Assembly (NCBI GenBank): GCA_016932435.1
Contig: JAFGCW010000079.1
Span: 1 to 23,684 of the forward strand
DNA: 23,684 nucleotides
From: Dehalococcoidales bacterium
Lineage (GTDB): Bacteria > Chloroflexota > Dehalococcoidia > Dehalococcoidales > UBA2162
Direction of reading: 5' to 3'
The translations under genes and the position numbers were made by a program. Below, one piece after another: positions 21,639 to 23,684 of the stretch. The notes under the pieces are model-generated. The model searched no databases, was not told the origin of the DNA, and was given only the letters and a program-made list of their open reading frames with translations. How positions within the stretch are numbered: the first letter of the stretch is position 1; each line of letters opens with the position of its first letter.

Positions 21639-21903
21639 AGTATTCAACCTCTTTCTTAACTATTCCTCCCTTGGTCATCTTGATCTTGGCTCCGGATTCG
21701 ACCTCGATTATGACACAGTCTTCACGTATGGCATCGACTTTTCCGTACATACCGCCAGCCGTGACGACCGTGTCTCCAACTTCCAGTTCCAGCACCATCT
21801 GGTCGTGCTGTTTTTCACGCTGTCTCAGAGGTCTGATTCCGAAGAAATACGAAACTCCGATAAATAATGCCGCAATTATGATAAGCGGCCAGAAATTTGC
21901 CAT
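21616..21903 (-). CDS. yajC: Preprotein translocase subunit YajC
   Basis: This 95-residue protein has one N-terminal TM segment (about 5-22, FWPLIIIAALFIGVSYFFGI) followed by the conserved RPLRQREKQHDQM and the small cytoplasmic domain ELEVGDTVVTAGGMYGKVDAI. YajC associates with SecDF at the inner membrane and assists protein export; SecD/F genes are not in this window. Start ATG 21903 overlaps the miaB stop as TAATG and has GGAGAGG upstream. It extends past the nadC start, giving a tightly packed miaB-yajC-nadC run. Confidence 0.94.
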   Translation of the reverse strand: MANFWPLIIIAALFIGVSYFFGIRPLRQREKQHDQMVLELEVGDTVVTAGGMYGKVDAIREDCVIIEVESGAKIKMTKGGIVKKEVEYFDSGEQY

Positions 21904-23186
21904 TATCCCTCTCCGTTCAGGTTATTACCTTTTATTATTTTGCCCTGGAGAGACCAGGGACTTGTTTTTTCTATTTCTATCTCTACCAGCTTCCCGAGGT
22001 GATTTTCATCATCTCTAAAGAATACCAGTTTATCACTTCTTGTTCGGCCCTGCCACTTGCCCTTTTTCCTTCCTTCGACCAGTATTTCTACCGTTTTTCC
22101 GAGAAACTCTGCGTTTATCTCTGTGGCGATCTTCTCCTGCAGTTCTTCGATCATAGCAAAACGGCATTTCTTTTCATCGTCTGGAACATCATCTTCCAGG
22201 TCTCTCGCGGCAATCGTTCCTTCTCGTGGTGAATAGGCAGCTACATGGACAGTATCGAACCTGATATCAGCGAGAAGATCAAAGGTATTCCGAAACTGCT
22301 CGTCGCTCTCGGTTGGGAAACCCACAATGATGTCCGTACTGAGTGCGATATCCGGAATCTGACTTCGGATCTTTTCGATCAATCGGCGATAGTGTTCAAC
22401 GGTATAACCTCGTCTCATCAACCTTAGAATCCGGTTATCACCCGCCTGTACAGGCAGATTTATCTGCTCACACACTTTATCCAGTGATGATATGGCGTGT
22501 ATCAATTTATGACTCATATCCTTGGGATGGTTTGTCAGAAACCGTAGCCGGAACAGTCCGTCTACATCATTCAGTTCCGTTAGAAGGTCTGCAAGGTCCG
22601 GTTTCCCGGGCAGGTCCTGTCCGTACGAGTCCACGTTCTGTCCCAGGAGAGTGATTTCCCTGGTACCATACTTAACAAGTTCTTTTACCTCACTAACGAT
22701 ATCATCGGCAGGCCGGCTTCTTTCACGTCCCCGGCGGTAGGGAACAATGCAATACGAGCAGAAATTATTACAGCCCTGGGTGATGGGGACATACGTGGCA
22801 GGCCTGGTACTTCCATGCAGAGTCTTTTCCCACCCCGATTGTTCGAGCCAGTAAGGATACTCTCCCGGCTTGAAGAAGTAATCGACGTGAGGATATTTCT
22901 TCTTCAGAGTGTCGATATCAGAGTTTACATAACAACCGGTCACCGCGATAGTTAATTCCGGCCGTTCCTTTTTCAGGTGTCTTAGCGAGTGTATCTTGTT
23001 CGTAACTCGGTTTTCAGCACTCTGCCGGACAACGCAGGAATTCAAAACGACTAGGTCCAGCTCGTTGAGGTTGGATGAATGATTATAACCTGCCTGTTCG
23101 AAAAATCCGGCAAGCCGTTCGGATTCTGCCTTGTTCATCTGGCAGCCGATAGTCCAGATATGATAAGTTTTTCCTGTTTTTTCCAT
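21903..23186 (-). CDS. miaB: tRNA-2-methylthio-N6-dimethylallyladenosine synthase MiaB
   Basis: This 427-residue methylthiotransferase converts i6A37 to ms2i6A37 in tRNAs that read UNN codons. It shows the N-terminal UPF0004 domain with three cluster cysteines (IGCQMNKAES, NSCVVRQSAENR, TGCYV), the radical SAM motif CNNFCSYC followed by IVPYRRGRERSR, LLGQNVDSYG, and a C-terminal TRAM-like domain (VEILVEGRKKGKWQGRT). Start ATG 23186 gives the normal N terminus, but no Shine-Dalgarno sequence is visible in the 20 bases before it. A promoter lies just upstream, so the leader is short, about 20 bases. Confidence 0.96.
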   Translation of the reverse strand: MEKTGKTYHIWTIGCQMNKAESERLAGFFEQAGYNHSSNLNELDLVVLNSCVVRQSAENRVTNKIHSLRHLKKERPELTIAVTGCYVNSDIDTLKKKYPHVDYFFKPGEYPYWLEQSGWEKTLHGSTRPATYVPITQGCNNFCSYCIVPYRRGRERSRPADDIVSEVKELVKYGTREITLLGQNVDSYGQDLPGKPDLADLLTELNDVDGLFRLRFLTNHPKDMSHKLIHAISSLDKVCEQINLPVQAGDNRILRLMRRGYTVEHYRRLIEKIRSQIPDIALSTDIIVGFPTESDEQFRNTFDLLADIRFDTVHVAAYSPREGTIAARDLEDDVPDDEKKCRFAMIEELQEKIATEINAEFLGKTVEILVEGRKKGKWQGRTRSDKLVFFRDDENHLGKLVEIEIEKTSPWSLQGKIIKGNNLNGEG

Positions 23187-23211
23187 GAGCGTTTAATAAT
23201 TCTGTTAATTA

Positions 23212-23240
23212 ATAATAGGTAATAAATGATCCTGCAGCAA
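23212..23240 (-). promoter_or_regulatory. Promoter for miaB-yajC-nadC
   Basis: On the minus strand TTGCTG (23240-23235), a 17-base spacer and TATTAT (23217-23212). Transcription would start near 23205. Confidence 0.45.
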
Positions 23241-23255
23241 ATGATCGACGATCGT

Positions 23256-23588
23256 TCAGCTTCTATTATCCACCAATTTTATAAGACTCGAAATTCTCGC
23301 CGAATCGATTCCGGAGATATCTTTCACCTGTATATGCCTGGTAGTTTTTCCGCCACCATCGAAAAGAGATATTTCTTCGTCTGTCAGACCTTCGATTGAA
23401 AAACCGATGTTGACGTGATTCTTCAAGGCAACGATGTAAAACTTCCCGTCGGCAAAAGCGGGAACACCCCATTTCATTTCTTCATTTATACCGGAGAGTG
23501 TGTTATGGATCAGTTGACGCATGCATGTACAGATTTCTTTCTGTGGAGATTTCTGACTACTGATATATTCGTCAACCTTTTTATTCAT
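23256..23588 (-). CDS. DUF1801 (YdhG-like) domain protein
   Basis: This 110-residue protein matches the DUF1801/YdhG family (YjbR/CyaY-like fold): VDEYISSQKSPQKEICTCMRQLI, the family motif EEMKWGVPAF, KFYIVALKNHVNIGF and a C-terminal DSARISSLIKL helix. Its biochemical role is not established. ATG 23588 is used; the longer frame reads into the tRNA-Ser gene and is an artefact. The start codon lies only 10 bases from the encoded CCA of the tRNA, with no Shine-Dalgarno sequence, so it is probably transcribed with the tRNA. Confidence 0.85.
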   Translation of the reverse strand: MNKKVDEYISSQKSPQKEICTCMRQLIHNTLSGINEEMKWGVPAFADGKFYIVALKNHVNIGFSIEGLTDEEISLFDGGGKTTRHIQVKDISGIDSARISSLIKLVDNRS

Positions 23589-23598
23589 TAAAAGAAAC

Positions 23599-23684
23599 TG
23601 GCGGAGGGAGTGGGATTCGAACCCACGACCCCAGTTACCTGAGGTAAGCACTTAGCAGGCGCCCGCACTAGGCCACTATGCGAT
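23599..23684 (-). tRNA. tRNA-Ser (anticodon GCT), 5' end cut by window edge
   Basis: On the minus strand: D arm from GCATAGTGGCC, anticodon stem GGCGC/GTGCT (two G-U pairs) around CTGCTAA (anticodon GCT, Ser AGC/AGU), a long variable arm with stem TTACC/GGTAA as expected for class II tRNA, T arm GTGGG-TTCGAAT-CCCAC, acceptor TCCCTCC, discriminator G and encoded CCA (23601-23599). The first six acceptor bases lie outside the window. Confidence 0.95.

Noticed and set aside
20803..21867. 354-codon open frame on the plus strand opposite nadC and yajC
   Set aside because: It is the antisense shadow of two well-identified genes, with low-complexity Ser/Ala/Ile content and no ribosome site or motifs.
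23589..23651. N-terminal extension of the DUF1801 protein
   Set aside because: It reads through the tRNA-Ser T arm and acceptor; ATG 23588 matches the family start.
1..23684. CRISPR array, prophage, integrase or insertion sequence
   Set aside because: No regularly spaced direct repeats, cas genes, transposase or phage genes were seen. The tRNAs at both edges show no attachment-site duplication within the window.

Overview
The window looks like chromosomal DNA from an uncultured anaerobic bacterium, most likely Chloroflexota of the Dehalococcoidia type. This is an inference from gene content (DUF1464 with a radical SAM partner, SnoaL-like proteins with a PFHYPHPVTG tail, a type-2 ArgC, CooT, a lone SWIM protein, several MATE pumps) and from the moderate GC; no 16S or other phylogenetic marker is present. 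The window opens and closes inside tRNA genes: tRNA-Glu(TTC) at the left edge and tRNA-Ser(GCT) at the right edge, both on the minus strand and both cut by the window end.

Layout. 1-702: tRNA-Glu and a divergent VTT/DedA-type membrane protein. 880-2954: a translationally coupled pair, a DUF1464 ASKHA-fold protein and a radical SAM/SPASM protein, closed by a clear terminator. 3049-3652 (minus): a NifU-type Fe-S scaffold domain and an unrecognised small protein. 3653-3974: no gene, but an inverted pair of REP-like hairpins. 3975-5946 (minus): a two-TM RCK potassium channel followed by ArgC. 6107-11903 (plus): a promoter and hairpin leader, folC, then three tandem MATE exporters; the middle one has no ordinary start codon where its paralogues begin and appears to start at ACG. 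11974-12237 (minus): a SWIM zinc-finger protein with an attenuator-like terminator in its leader. 12515-13631: dtd overlapping a methyltransferase.

13742-15788: a SnoaL-like / cupin / SnoaL-like cluster. The two SnoaL-like proteins share a 19-residue C-terminal tail that is identical in protein but differs at 11 synonymous positions in DNA. 16010-20758: a metal-homeostasis block with a Fur-family regulator, a 30-bp perfect palindrome, a small His-containing helical protein, a CooT-type nickel-binding protein, a ZnuA-like lipoprotein, an ABC ATPase, a permease and two SAM methyltransferases, apparently one operon. A degenerate copy of the palindrome core overlaps the -35 of the regulator's own promoter, which suggests autoregulation. 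20769-23588 (minus): miaB-yajC-nadC in an overlapping run, and a DUF1801 gene 10 bases downstream of tRNA-Ser.

The best candidates for something not yet described are the Fur/CooT/ABC/methyltransferase operon, which may be a nickel rather than zinc import system with unusual binding-protein ligands, the SnoaL-cupin-SnoaL cluster with its conserved tail, and the DUF1464-radical SAM pair. All functional statements rest on motif recognition by eye; no database search was run.
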